Assembly: GCA_911728455.2 (NCBI GenBank)
Contig: OU452223.1
Location: 6,532,174 to 6,596,173 of the forward strand
Origin: Marthasterias glacialis
Lineage: Eukaryota > Echinodermata > Asteroidea > Forcipulatida > Asteriidae
DNA length: 64,000 nucleotides
Direction: 5' to 3'
Every line of letters begins with the position of its first letter. Position 1 is the first letter of the stretch. Below are positions 1-12,455 of the stretch, in pieces. The notes under the pieces were generated by a model. It searched no databases, was not told the origin of the DNA, and saw only the letters and a program-made list of their open reading frames with translations. The translations under genes and the position numbers were made by a program.

Positions 1-653
1 CGATCGCGCTAAAAACGGCACGTTTCACCTTAATATAACTTCGTTATTCAACGGTCAATTTTGTTCAAATTTCACAATTAGGCTTTTATAGTCGTTATCT
101 ATTACTAAAAAATTCAACATGTAGTTTGCTCAAAAAAAATTTGAAATAATGTTTTATTTATTTTTAAACTCGTCGTCGTAACAAACTGTAACATTTGATG
201 ACGTCGTCAATGTAATATTTTCAAAGCTCATAAACTACATTTTATTTCGTACACTAAAACCATGTCCAAATTCTGTTTCATATTGACTCCACAGCTTAAA
301 TTGTGACTTTTTAAGCATTTTTTGCTTCAACTTCCGGTTTGAACCGGAAGACAAGGTCAAATTGGGGTCATCTCTGTGAGACATTTAATTATTTTTTAAA
401 GACCTTTCCGATGATGTATAGATTGTAAAAATCCATTGTGTACTTCAGGAGTTATGATTTTTTCAAATAATAAACTTTGATTTAACGTAATTCGACACCC
501 GATGACGTCATCATGACGTCACTCAAACGGTTTTGTCTCCTTGCCATAAACTACCTATGTATGAATTTTCAAGGTTATATGACCTTCGGAAGTGTGCAAT
601 TGAAAGTGGACAATCGCCAGTGAGAAGAAGAAGAAGAAGAAGTATTAAAAAAA
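1..653 (-). mobile_element. Helitron-like element fragment, H3 type, cut by window edge
   Basis: This stretch matches the 5' portion of the H3 units at about 5770-6420 and 8946-9600. Both begin with CGATCGCGCTAAAAACGGCA, carry an ETS-like palindrome followed by AGGTCAAATTGGGGTCA, a CRE pair, and end in a short AAG microsatellite (about 624-643). It has no protein-coding potential. Its 3' half would lie to the left of the window. It directly abuts the CTAG end of the next H1 unit. Confidence 0.6.
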
Positions 654-1877
654 CTAGAGATTTAGAGTTTGTGGACAAACTCACGGTGTTCGGCTTAATT
701 ACGTAATTGAAAATTTTAAGGTCAATATTATGTGCACGTTTCTTGTCTATTTGTGTTATGCTGACGGGCGAAATATTTAGTTGTACTTTTTTATCTTTAT
801 TCATGAAGGTTTGTCATATGAAACTTCAACTTCCGGTTTGACAGGAACTAAAGGTCAAATGGGGTCACACCTTGTGCATGGTATCTAGAATTGTCAGAGA
901 GCTTTAAATTGATGTAACGATTATTAATGTACCACGTTTCATTAATAAGGTACATATTTTTGTAGTACAAACTTATACTTCCGGTTTCGACCGGAAGTGA
1001 AGGTCAAATGAGGTCACACTTTGTAAATATTTGTAGAATCGTCGAGGGGCTTTAAAATTAAGTTATACAATTAATATACAAATTTACGTAATTCAGAATC
1101 GATTTTTCATAACAAAACTACTACTTCCGGTTTCGACCGGAAGTGAAGGTCAAATGGGGTCACACCCTGTGTAAGATTTGTTTAGTACTTCAAGACCTTT
1201 CATATGGTGTAAAGATCATGTATGTAGCATGTATTATTCTTAAGATATGATTATTTTAGTATAAAACTTCAATTTAATGTAATGACGTCATCGATGACGT
1301 CATCATTCCCAAAATTTTGCTTTGTCATATACACACTGTGGTCTAAGTATGTAGTAAGTATCAAGTCCGTACATGCTTTAGTTTTTGAGATAGCAAAATA
1401 ATTTTTTTTTCGACCTCGTGTATCAATTTCGTTGTGACGTAGCTATGACGTCATATATCACATTTCTAGATTGCTCTTGAGCTAAAGAAAATATTATTCA
1501 TTGAAAGTTAGTTGATATTTTTAATCACTTAGGCTTTAGAGCCCCAAATAACATGAACTTTAACTTTAACTTCCGGTTTCTACCGGAAGTAAAGGTCAAA
1601 TGGGGTCACGGTGTGCATACAATTTGTCCCACATCACAAGACCTTTCATATGCATTAAAGATTTTGAATGTAGCATTTGCCGTTCTTGAGTTATTAATTT
1701 TTTGAATTATTTAACGTTTATTTAACGTCATGACGTCATCAATGACGTCATCATTCCAAAAAAGTTTCTGTATCATCCACTCACTAATATGTTTGTACAT
1801 GGTAAGTTTCAAGTTCATACAAGCTTAACTTTTTGAGAAAATTTGTGGACAAGTTTCGACGACTAAGAAAGCCCAGA
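654..1877 (-). mobile_element. H1 Helitron-like non-autonomous element, copy 1
   Basis: Read on the minus strand this 1.2 kb unit starts TCTGGGCTTTC (ending at 1877) and finishes with a hairpin (arms GAGTTTGT and ACAAACTC, 665-682), seven bases, then CTAG at 654-657 followed by T. TC start, hairpin just before CTRR and no target duplication are the known hallmarks of Helitrons. It has no Rep or helicase gene, so it would be non-autonomous. Inside are several ACTTCCGG..CCGGAAGT palindromes, AGGTCA direct repeats and TGACGTCA pairs. The next copy follows head to tail. Confidence 0.65.
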
Positions 1878-1891
1878 AAAAAAAACAAAAA

Positions 1892-3113
1892 CTAGAAATT
1901 TAGAGTTTGTGAACAAACTCATGGTGTTCGGCTTAATTACGTAATTGAAAATTTTAAGGTCAATATTATGTGCACGTTTCTTGTCTGTTTGTGCTATGCT
2001 GATGGGCGAAATTTTTATTTGTACCTTTTTATCTTTATGCATGAAGGTTTGTCATATGAAACTTCAACTTCCGGTTTGACAGGAACTAAAGGTCAAATGC
2101 GGTCACACCTTGTGCATGGTATCTAGAATTGTCAGAGAGCTTTAAATTGATTTAACGATTATTAATGTACCATGTTTCATTACTAAATACATATCTTTGT
2201 TGTACAAACTTATACTTCCGGTTTCGACCGGAAGTGAAGGTCAAATGAGGTCACACGTTGTAAATATTTGTAGAATCGTTGAGGGGCTTTAAAATGAAGT
2301 TATTATATTAATATACAAAATTACGTTATTCAGATATGATTTTTATGTAAAAAACTACTACTTCCGGTTTCGACCGGAAGTAAAGGTCAAATGGGGTCAC
2401 ACCCTGTGTAAGATTTATTTAATACTTTATGACTTTTCATATGGTGTAAAGATCATGTATGTAGCATATCTGATTCTGGAGATAAGAGTATTTTAATATT
2501 AAACTTCAATTTACTGTAATGACGTCATCGATGACGTCATCATTCCAAAAATATTTCTTTGTCATGTACACACTGTGGTCTAGGTATGTAGTAAGTTTCA
2601 AGTCCGTACATGCTTTATTTTTTGAGATAGCAAAATAATTTTTTTTTCGACCTCGTGTATCAATTTCGTTGTGACGTAGCTATGACGTCATTTATCACAT
2701 TTCTAGAATGCACGTGAGCTAACAAAAATATTATGCATTGAAAGTTTGTTCATATCTTTATTTACTTAGGCTCTAGAGCCCCAAATAACATGAATTTTAA
2801 CTTTAACTTCCGGTTTTGACCGGAAGTAAATGTCAAATGGGGTCACAGTGTGCATACAATTTGTCCCAAATTACAAGACCTTTCATATGCACCAAAGATT
2901 TTGAACGTAGCATTTGCCCTTCTTGAGTTATTTAATTTTTGAATTATTTAAGGTTTCTTTAACATAATGACGTCATCACTGACATCATCATTCCAAAAAA
3001 GTGTCGGTATCATCCACTCACTAATATCTTTGTACATGGTAAGTTTCAAGTTCATACAAGCTTCACTTTTTGAGAAAATTTGCGGACAAGGTTCAGAAGG
3101 AAGAATGCGCAGA
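1892..3113 (-). mobile_element. H1 Helitron-like non-autonomous element, copy 2
   Basis: Second head-to-tail H1 unit. Its CTAG end is at 1892-1895 and its TC start near 3113. The hairpin arms carry one compensated difference zone compared with copy 1 (GTGAACAAACTC), and scattered substitutions and small indels separate the two copies. The internal order of palindromes, direct repeats and CRE pairs is the same. Upstream of its TC end lies a GGCCGAACACCT palindrome, the family's 5' flanking palindrome. No coding sequence. Confidence 0.62.
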
Positions 3114-3176
3114 AAAAAAAACTTAACAGTAACAATAGTTGTTCGGCTGTTGGCCGAACACCTAAAAAAAACAGAA

Positions 3177-6100
3177 CTAGAAATGAGTTTTTGTGGCATC
3201 ACAAAAACTAGGTGTTCGGAGTGTGATGTATTAAAAGAATTTTTATGTGTTAAAAGTTAAATGAAATGAAAATTAATCCAACTTAAATATAAGAAAATAT
3301 GAAGAAAAACATACGTTAAATTGAGCTTTAAAATATATTTAATTTGAATATCCGGTTTGGACAGGAATTTCTAACCACTTTTGAATGCGTTAAATGAGGT
3401 ACTTCCGGTTTGACTGGAAGTAGAGTTCAGAGAGGTCACGCAATGTGTAACAAAGAAGGACCTTCCCTGACCTTAGTTTTGGGTGAGAGAATCTTGTTCC
3501 TACATCTAAACATTTTTAAATGAGGAGCTACTTCCGGTTTGACCGGAATTAGAGGTCAAAGAGGTCAAGCAATGTACAACAGAGAAGGGCCTTCCTTAAC
3601 CTTGGTAATTGGTGAAAGAATCTTGTTCCTAGCTCTTAGCATTTTTAAATGAAGAACTACTTCTGGTTTGACCGGAATAGAGGTCACAAAGGTCATTGAA
3701 TGTTTCACAAAGAAAGGCCTTCCCTTAGTTTGATATTTCTAGGAAAAATCATGTTCCTACTTCTATTTACTTTTAAATGAGGGGCTACTTCCGGTTCGAC
3801 CGGAAGTAGAGGTCAAAGGGGTCAAACAATGTGCAAGGGAAGTATGTCTTCCATATCCTTGGTAATGGAGAAAAAAATCATGTTCCAAGCACTTAGCATT
3901 ATTCTAATGAGGAGCTACTTTCTGCTTCACTGGAAGTAGAGGTCATAGAGGTCACGCAAATTGCAACCGAGAAGGGTCATCCCTTACCTTGGTATTACGT
4001 GAAATAATCATGTTCCTAGCTCTAACCATTTTTAAATAAAGAGCTACTTCCGGTTTGACCGGAAGTAGAGGTCAGAACGGTCACACAATGTAACAGAGAA
4101 GGATCCTCCCTAACCTTGGTATTTTGTGAAAGAATCATGTTCCTAGCTCTTACCATTTTATAATAAAGAGCTACTTCCGGTTTGACCGGAAGTACAGGTC
4201 CAAAGGTCACGCAATGTGCAACAGAGAAGGATCCTCCCTAACCTTAGTATTTGGTGAAAGAATCATGTTCCTAGCTCTTACCATTTTTAAATAAAGAGCT
4301 ACTTCCGGTTTGACCGGAAGTAGAGGTCACAAAGGTCACGCAATGTGCAACAGAGAAGGATCCTCCCTAACCTTTGTACTTGGTGAAAGAATTGTTCCTA
4401 CCTCTGACAACTTTTGAATGAGGAGCTACTTCCGGTTTTTCCGGAAGTAGAGGTCACAAAGGTCACGCAATGTGCAACATAGAAGGACATTCCCTAACCT
4501 ACAATCTGATGTAAGATTTGTGATTATATAATAAAAACTTCTTAAATTATGAATTTTTGAATACTTGAACTTCCGGTTTGAACCGGAAGACAAGGTCAAA
4601 TTGGGGTCATGTATGTAAAGCTATTACGCATTTTTGAATGACCTTTCAGATGATGTATAGACTGTAAAAATTCATTGTGTACTTCAGGAGTTATGATTTT
4701 TTGAAATAATAAACTTTGATTTAATAAAAATGAATATGAAAATAATTAAAAAGAGCTTTATCATATGTATTTCTTGGGGACTTCCGGTTTGGGCAGGAAG
4801 CGAGGTCAACTCAGGTCACTAAGAACTATAAAGAACCGCATACATTTATTGTAAGTCGACTCCTGGAGGAAAAACAAGTTACCTTTTTGATTTTAACTGC
4901 CAGGAAAAACAATGTTTTCGTGCTTTACAAAGTGTTCCTTTTCCACGCAGTGCAATTGGCTGCCGCCAGGTTGTGTGTTCAAAATACTATTCATATTGCC
5001 TTTTATCAAAACATTAACCCTTGCTGCCCTCTGTTTTGTTCGGCATCTATGCGGTGTCAATAAACAAAAGTGTGTATTGCTAGTGACCGTTGATGGCGCT
5101 ATATCAAATTAACGGTCCCATTCTGTACAGTCAATCTGACATTTGACAGATTCAAATTCTGAGCTCATTATCTGTGTTAAAAAGTTCCAAAGTTTTATAA
5201 AAAACTACCCCACTTTGATAAACATCACAAACACAAGTGTGCACAGCTAAAGAAATACACGGACATTTAAAGAAGCGATGACTTTACTTTTTAATTTTCA
5301 TTTTTGAACAGTTTTACTCAGCGTATCCCGACAACAACTCTCGCAGGGGTAAAGAGTCTCTGGCCCCGCTGTTGCACACTTGTGACTATCGTACGTAAGC
5401 ACGTACGTGATCGGTATACGAAAGACGATCATTTTGTCAATTGCATTTTCTCCATAATTATACATCAAACAACTCACGTGAGCATGTGATCGTCTCAGTA
5501 AAGTCTCCTCTTCCTCTCCCTGTCACAATTAAGCCACCAGAATGACATAAAGGGAAACATTTCCACACTGAACTTGGCATCACTTAACAGTTTTTCTTTG
5601 CGTCGCCATTATCACACACACACACAGAACTTAACAACACACCGCAAAGTTCGATGAACTGTGACAAGACCTGACTTGTTGCGTGTATGTGATACACAGC
5701 ATGCTGTAAAAGCCTAGTGCAGACGCACGAGGTGCAATACAGTAAGGTAACCGTACAGACTCTATCGGCGATCGCGCTAAAAACGGCACTTTTCACCTTA
5801 ATTTAACTTCGTAATGCAACGGCCAATTTTGCTCAAATTTCACAATTAGGCTTTTATAGTCGTTATCTATTACTAAACAATGCAACATGTAGTTTGCTTA
5901 AAAAAGTTTGAAATAAAAAAAATTCTTATTTTTAAACTCGTCGTAACAAACTGTAACATTTGATGACGTCATCAATGTTATATTTTCAAAGGTCATAAAC
6001 TACATTTTATTTCGTACACTGAAACCATGTCCAAATTCTGTTTCATATTGACTCCACAACTTAAATTGTGACTTTTTAAGCATTTTTTGCTTCAACTTCC

Positions 6101-6428
6101 GGTTTGAACCGGAAGACAAGGTCAAATTGGGGTCATCTCTGTGAGACATATAATTATTTTTTAAAGACCTTTCCGATGATGTATAGATTGTAAAATTCCA
6201 TTGTGTACTTTAGGAGTTATGATTTTTTTAAATAATAAACTTTGATTTAACGTAATTCGACACCCGATGACGTCATCATGACGTCACTCAAACGGTTTCG
6301 TGTCCTAATGAGTATCTAACTATGTGTGAAGTTTCAAGTTCATACAAGCTTAGGAAGTGTGTTTTTGTTAGCGGACAATCTTCAGGCATAAGAAGAAGAA
6401 GAAGAAGAAGAAGAAGGAGAAGTAAAAA
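3177..6428 (-). mobile_element. H3 Helitron-like non-autonomous element, copy 1 (about 3.2 kb)
   Basis: On the minus strand it ends in a hairpin (arms AGTTTTTGTG and CACAAAAACT, about 3185-3211) followed by CTAG at 3177-3180. The region 3390-4500 is a run of about ten roughly 100-120 base repeats. Each holds an ETS-like palindrome, a pair of AGGTCA half sites three bases apart, and the phrase AGAATCATGTTCCTAGCTCT. The middle (4900-5770) is unique sequence without palindromes. The right part is like 1-653. Short open frames inside repeat in the next copy but resemble nothing known. Confidence 0.58.
3390..4500 (+). repeat. Tandem ~110-base repeats with ETS-like palindrome and DR3 half sites
   Basis: About ten degenerate repeats. 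Each has ACTTCCGGTTTGACCGGAAG, then AGAGGTCA plus a second AGGTCA or GGGTCA after three bases (for example 4324-4338), then GCAATGTGCAACAGAGAAGG and a TTCCTAGCTCT tail. The same block is repeated at about 6590-7670 in the second H3 copy. The palindrome is better conserved than the sequence between. Confidence 0.8.
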
Positions 6429-9400
6429 CTAGACATAAATTTTTGTTCCAAGAACAAAAACTGGGTGTTCGGATAGATTTGTTATTTGATATAAATAAAG
6501 TTAACACAACTAAAATAATTTGAAAATAGAAACATGAAATATTGCTTTATGAAATAATATCTGATTAGGACTTCAAGAACATCAGTCATGTTCCTACATT
6601 TATTTACCTTTAAATGAGGAGAACAATGAAGGACCTCCCCTAACCTTAGTTTTGGGTGAGAGAATCTTGTTCCTACATCTTACCATTTTTAAATGAGGAG
6701 CTACTTCCGGTTTGACCGGAATTAGAGGTCAAAGAGGTCAAGCAATGTACAACAGAGAAGGGCCTTCCTTAACCTTGGTAATTGGTGAAAGAATCTTGTT
6801 CCTAGCTCTTAGCATTTTTAAATGAAGAACTACTTCTGGTTTGACCGGAATAGAGGTCACAAAGGTCATTGAATGTTTCACAAAGAAAGGCCTTCCCTTA
6901 GTTTGATATTTATAGGAAAAATCATGTTCCTACTTCTATTTACTTTTAAATGAGGGGCTACTTCCGGTTCGACCGGAAGTAGAGGTCAAAGGGGTCAAAC
7001 AATGTGCAAGGGAAGTATGTCTTCCATATCCTTGGTAATGGAGAAAAAAATCATGTTCCAAGCACTTAGCATTATTCTAATGAGGAGCTACTTTCTGCTT
7101 CACTGGAAGTAGAGGTCATAGAGGTCACGCAAATTGCAACCGAGAAGGGTCATCCCTTACCTTGGTATTACGTGAAATAATCATGTTCCTAGCTCTAACC
7201 ATTTTTAAATAAAGAGCTACTTCCGGTTTGACCGGAAGTAGAGGTCAGAACGGTCACACAATGTAACAGAGAAGGATCCTCCCTAACCTTGGTATTTTGT
7301 GAAAGAATCATGTTCCTAGCTCTTACCATTTTATAATAAAGAGCTACTTCCGGTTTGACCGGAAGTACAGGTCACAAAGGTCACGCAATGTGCAACAGAG
7401 AAGGATCCTCCCTAACCTTAGTATTTGGTGAAAGAATCATGTTCCTAGCTCTTACCATTTTTAAATAAAGAGCTACTTCCGGTTTGACCGGCAGTAGAGG
7501 TCACAAAGGTCACGCAATGTGCAACAGAGAAGGATCCTCCCTAACCTTTGTACTTGGTGAAAGAATTGTTCCTACCTCTGACAACTTTTGAATGAGGAGC
7601 TACTTCCGGTTTTTCCGGAAGTAGAGGTCACACAGGTCACGCAATGTGCAACATAGAAGGACATTCCCTAACCTACAATCTGATGTAAGATTTGTGATTA
7701 TATAATAAAAACTTCTTAAATTATTTTTTGAATACTTGAACTTCCGGTTTGAACCGGAAGACAAGGTCAAATTGGGGTCATGTATGTAAAGCTATTACGC
7801 ATTTTTGAATGACCTTTCAGATGATGTATAGACTGTAAAAATTCATTGTGTACTTCAGGAGTTATGATTTTTTGAAATAATAAACTTTGATTTAATAAAA
7901 ATGAATATGAAAATAATTAAAAAGAGCTTTATCATATGTATTTCTTGGGGACTTCCGGTTTGGGCAGGAAGCGAGGTCAACTCAGGTCACTAAGAACTAT
8001 AAAGAACCGCATACATTTATTGTAAGTCGACTCCTGGAGGAAAAACAAGTTACCTTTTTGATTTTAACTGCCAGGAAAAACAATGTTTTCGTGCTTTACA
8101 AAGTGTTCCTTTTCCACGCAGTGCAATTGGCTGCCGCCAGGTTGTGTGTTCAAAATACTATTCATATTGCCTTTTATCAAAACATTAACCCTTGCTGCCC
8201 TTTGTTTTGTTCGGCATCTATGCGGTGTCAATAAACAAAAGTGTGTATTGCTAGTGACCGTTGATGGCGCTATATCAAATTAACGGTCCCATTCTGTACA
8301 GTCAATCTGACATTTGACAGATTCAAATTCTGAGCTCATTATCTGTGTTAAAAAGTTCCAAAGTTTTATAAAAACTACCCCACTTTGATAAACATCACAA
8401 ACACAAGTGTGCACAGCTAAAGAAATACACGGACATTTAAAGAAGTGATGACTTTACTTTTTAATTTTCATTTTTGAACAGTTTTACTCAGCGTATCCCG
8501 ACAACAACTCTCGCAGGTGTAAAGAGTCTCTGGCCCCGCTGTTGCACACTTGTGACTATCGTACGTAAGCACGTACGTGATCGGTATACGAAAGACGATC
8601 ATTTTGTCAATTGCATTTTCTCCATAATTATACATCAAACAACTCACGTGAGCATGTGATCGTCTCAGTAAAGTCTCCTCTTCCTCTCCCTGTCACAATT
8701 AAGCCACCAGAATGACATAAAGGGAAACATTTCCACACTGAACTTGGCATCACTTAACAGTTTTTCTTTGCGTCGCCATTATTACACACACACACACAGA
8801 ACTTAACAACACACCGCAAAGTTCGATGAACTGTGACAAGACCTGACTTGTTGCGTGTATGTGATACACAGCATGCTGTAAAAGCCTATAGTGCAGACGC
8901 ACGAGGTGCAATACAGTAAGGTAACCGTACAGACTCTATCGGCGATCGCGCTAAAAACGGCACTTTTCACCTTAATTTAACTTCGTAATGCAACGGCCAA
9001 TTTTGCTCAAATTTCACAATTAGGCTTTTATAGTCGTTATCTATTACTAAAAAATGCAACATGTAGTTTGCTTAAAAAAGTTTGAAATAAAAAAAATTCT
9101 TATTTTTAAACTCGTCGTCGTAACAAACTGTAACATTTGATGACGTCATCAATGTTATATTTTCAAAGGTCATAAACTACATTTTATTTCGTACACTGAA
9201 ACCATGTCCAAATTCTGTTTCATATTGACTCCACAACTTAAATTGTGACTTTTTAAGCATTTTTTGCTTCAACTTCCGGTTTGAACCGGAAGACAAGGTC
9301 AAATTGGGGTCATCTCTGTGAGACATATAATTATTTTTTAAAGACCTTTCCGATGATGTATAGATTGTAAAATTCCATTGTGTACTTTAGGAGTTATGAT

Positions 9401-9565
9401 TTTTTTAAATAATAAACTTTGATTTAACGTAATTCGACACCCGATGACGTCATCATGACGTCACTCAAACGGTTTTGTGTCCTAATGAGTATCTAACTAT
9501 GTGTGAAGTTTCAAGTTCATACAACCTTAGGAAGTGTGTTTTTGTTAGCGGACAATCTTCAGGCA

Positions 9566-9596
<31 letters not shown>

Positions 9597-9636
9597 AAGA
9601 AGAAGAAGAAGAAGGAGAAGTAAAAAAAAAAAAAAA
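6429..9636 (-). mobile_element. H3 Helitron-like non-autonomous element, copy 2
   Basis: Head-to-tail copy of the preceding unit, with CTAG at 6429-6432 and a hairpin whose arms carry TTTTTGTT and AACAAAAA. From about 6620 on it matches copy 1 at an offset of about 3170 bases with very few differences over some 3 kb. It therefore looks like a recent tandem duplication rather than an independent insertion. It ends in a long AAG microsatellite and an A run, after which the 5' palindrome array begins. Confidence 0.58.
9566..9636 (+). repeat. AAG microsatellite and A run
   Basis: About 16 AAG units followed by GGAGAAG and a run of A. The same tract is shorter at 624-643 and about 6391-6420, at the equivalent place in the other H3 pieces, so the length varies between copies. 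Long glutamate, lysine, arginine or serine reading frames here are products of the repeat. Confidence 0.85.
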
Positions 9637-9990
9637 ACCGAACAAAAACAGAGGGTCTTCGGACTTGTGTCCGAACACCCAAAAAAAAAAACCGAACAAA
9701 AACAGAGGGTCTTCGGACTTGTGTCCGAACACCCAACAATAACAATAGGTTTTCGGCTGCTGGCCGAACACCTAAAAAACCCGAACAAAAACAAGAGGTC
9801 TTCGGACCAGAGTCCGAACACCTAAAAAAAAAAACCGAACAAAATCAATAGGTGTTCCGGGCTGAGTGCCCGAACACCTAAAAAAAAAACCGAACAAAAT
9901 CAATAGGTGTTCCGGGCTGAGTGCCCGAACACCTAACAATAACAATAGGTTTTCGGCTGATGGCCGAACACCTAAAAAACCGAACAAAAA
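9637..9990 (-). repeat. Array of 5' flanking palindromes of the H1/H3 Helitrons
   Basis: Seven short palindromic units such as GGTCTTCGGACTTGTGTCCG and GGTTTTCGGCTGATGGCCG, each ending CGAACACCTAA and separated by A runs plus ACCGAACAAAA. The arm GCCGAACACC also occurs beside the 3' hairpin of the H1 elements. It sits exactly between the microsatellite end of H3 copy 2 and the CTAG end of the next H1. Single or double versions lie at 3130-3165, 13727-13835, 46145-46248 and 50757-50795. Confidence 0.75.
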
Positions 9991-11214
9991 CTAGAGATTT
10001 AGAGTTTGTGGACAAACTCACGGTGTTCGGCTTAATTACGTAATTGAAAATTTTAAGGTCAATATTGTGTGCACGTTTCTTGTCTATTTGTGCTATGCTG
10101 ACGGGCGAAATATTTAGTTGTACTTTTTTATCTTTATTCATGAAGGTTTGTCATATGAAACTTCAACTTCCGGTTTGACAGGAACTAAAGGTCAAATGGG
10201 GTCACACCTTGTGCATGGTATCTAGAATTGTCAGAGAGCTTTAAATTGATGTAACGATTATTAATGTACCACGTTTCATTAATAAGGTACATATTTTTGT
10301 AGTACAAACTTATACCTCCGGTTTCGACCGGAAGTGAAGGTCAAATGAGGTCACACTTTGTAAATATTTGTAGAATCGTCGAGGGGCTTTAAAATTAAGT
10401 TATACAATTAATACACAAATTTACGTAATTCAGAATCGATTTTTCATAACAAAACTACTACTTCCGGTTTCGACCGGAAGTGAAGGTCAAATGGGGTCAC
10501 ACCCTGTGTAAGATTTGTTTAGTACTTCAAGACCTTTCATATGGTGTAAAGATCATGTATGTAGCATGTATTATTCTTAAGATATGATTATTTTAGTATA
10601 AAACTTCAATTTAATGTAATGACGTCATCGATGACGTCATCATTCCCAAAATTTTGCTTTGTTATATACACACTGTGGTCTAAGTATGTAGTAAGTATCA
10701 AGTCCGTACATGCTTTAGTTTTTGAGATAGCAAAATAATTTTTTTTTCGACCTCGTGTATCAATTTCGTTGTGACGTAGCTATGACGTCATATATCACAT
10801 TTCTAGATTGCTCTTGAGCTAAAGAAAATATTATTCATTCAAAGTTAGTTGATATTTTTAATCACTTAGGCTTTAGAGCCCCAAATAACATGAACTTTAA
10901 CTTTAACTTCCGGTTTCTACCGGAAGTAAAGGTCAAATGGGGTCACGGTGTGCATACAATTTGTCCCACATCACAAGACCTTTCATATGCATTAAAGATT
11001 TTGAATGTAGCATTTGCCGTTCTTGAGTTATTAAATTTTTGAATTATTTAACGTTTATTTAACGTCATGACGTCATCAATGACGTCATCATTCCAAAAAA
11101 GTTTCTGTATCATCCACTCACCAATATGTTTGTACATGGTAAGTTTCAAGTTTATACAAGCTTAACTTTTTGAGAAAATTTGTGGACAAGTTTCGACGAC
11201 TAAGAAAGCCCAGA
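9991..11214 (-). mobile_element. H1 Helitron-like non-autonomous element, copy 3
   Basis: CTAG at 9991-9994, hairpin just inside, and TC start on the minus strand near 11214. It is very close to copy 1 (654-1877), differing at scattered single bases over 1.2 kb. This suggests array expansion by duplication. Same internal palindromes, DR4-like repeats and CRE pairs. No coding sequence. Confidence 0.65.
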
Positions 11215-11232
11215 AAAAAAAAACCAGAACAA

Positions 11233-12455
11233 CTAGAGATTTAGAGTTTGTGGACAAACTCACGGTGTTCGGCTTAATTACGTAATTGAAAATTTTAAGG
11301 TCAATATTGTGTGCACGTTTCTTGTCTATTTGTGCTATGCTGACGGGCGAAATATTTAGTTGTACTTTTTTATCTTTATTCATGAAGGTTTGTCATATGA
11401 AACTTCAACTTCCGGTTTGACAGGAACTAAAGGTCAAATGGGGTCACACCTTGTGCATGGTATCTAGAATTGTCAGAGAGCTTTAAATTGATGTAACGAT
11501 TATTAATGTACCACGTTTCATTAATAAGGTACATATTTTTGTAGTACAAACTTTTACTTCCGGTTTCGACCGGAAGTGAAGGTCAAATGAGGTCACACTT
11601 TGTAAATATTTGTAGAATCGTCGAGGGGCTTTAAAATTAAGTTATACAATTAATATACAAATTTACGTAATTCAGAATCGATTTTTCATAACAAAACTAC
11701 TACTTCCGGTTTCGACCGGAAGTGAAGGTCAAATGGGGTCACACCCTGTGTAAGATTTGTTTAGTACTTCAAGACCTTTCATATGGTGTAAAGATCATGT
11801 ATGTAGCATGTATTATTCTTAAGATATGATTATTTTAGTATAAAACTTCAATTTAATGTAATGACGTCATCGATGACGTCATCATTCCCAAAATTTTGCT
11901 TTGTCTTATACACACTGTGGTCTAAGTATGTAGTAAGTATCAAGTCCGTACATGCTTTAGTTTTTGAGATAGCAAAATAATTTTTTTTCGACCTCGTGTA
12001 TCAATTTCGTTGTGACGTAGCTATGACGTCATATATCACATTTCTAGATTGGTCTTGAGCTAAAGAAAATATTATTTATTGAAAGTTAGTTGATATTTTT
12101 AATCACTTAGGCTTTAGAGCCCCAAATAACATGAACTTTAACTTTAACTTCCGGTTTCTACCGGAAGTAAAGGTCAAATGGGGTCACGGTGTGCATACAA
12201 TTTGTCCCACATCACAAGACCTTTCATATGCATTAAAGATTTTGAATGTAGCATTTGCCGTTCTTGAATTATTAAATTTTTGAATTATTTAACGTTTATT
12301 TAACGTCATGACGTCATCAATGACGTCATCATTCCAAAAAAGTTTCTGTATCATCCACTCACTAATATGTTTGTACATGGTAAGTTTCAAGTTCATACAA
12401 GCTTAACTTTTTGAGAAAATTTGTGGACAAGTTTCGACGACTAAGAAAGCCCAGA
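11233..12455 (-). mobile_element. H1 Helitron-like non-autonomous element, copy 4
   Basis: Next head-to-tail unit, with CTAG at 11233-11236 and TC start at 12455. It is nearly identical to the preceding copy. The junction between the two units is only a short A-rich and CAGAACAA stretch, as expected for head-to-tail Helitron arrays. Confidence 0.65.

Noticed and set aside
3390-4500. CRISPR-like look: regular palindromic repeats about every 110 bases
   Set aside because: The spacers are themselves repeated and similar, the context is eukaryotic, and no cas genes are present. It is the internal repeat of a Helitron-like element.
4912-5112. 66-codon frame repeated exactly at 8083-8283
   Set aside because: The sameness is explained by the tandem DNA duplication. 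There is no domain, start context or third copy under different constraint.
9465-9825. Open frames of over 100 codons with poly-arginine, leucine or phenylalanine
   Set aside because: They run across the AAG microsatellite and palindrome array; composition is dictated by the repeat and both strands give equally long frames.
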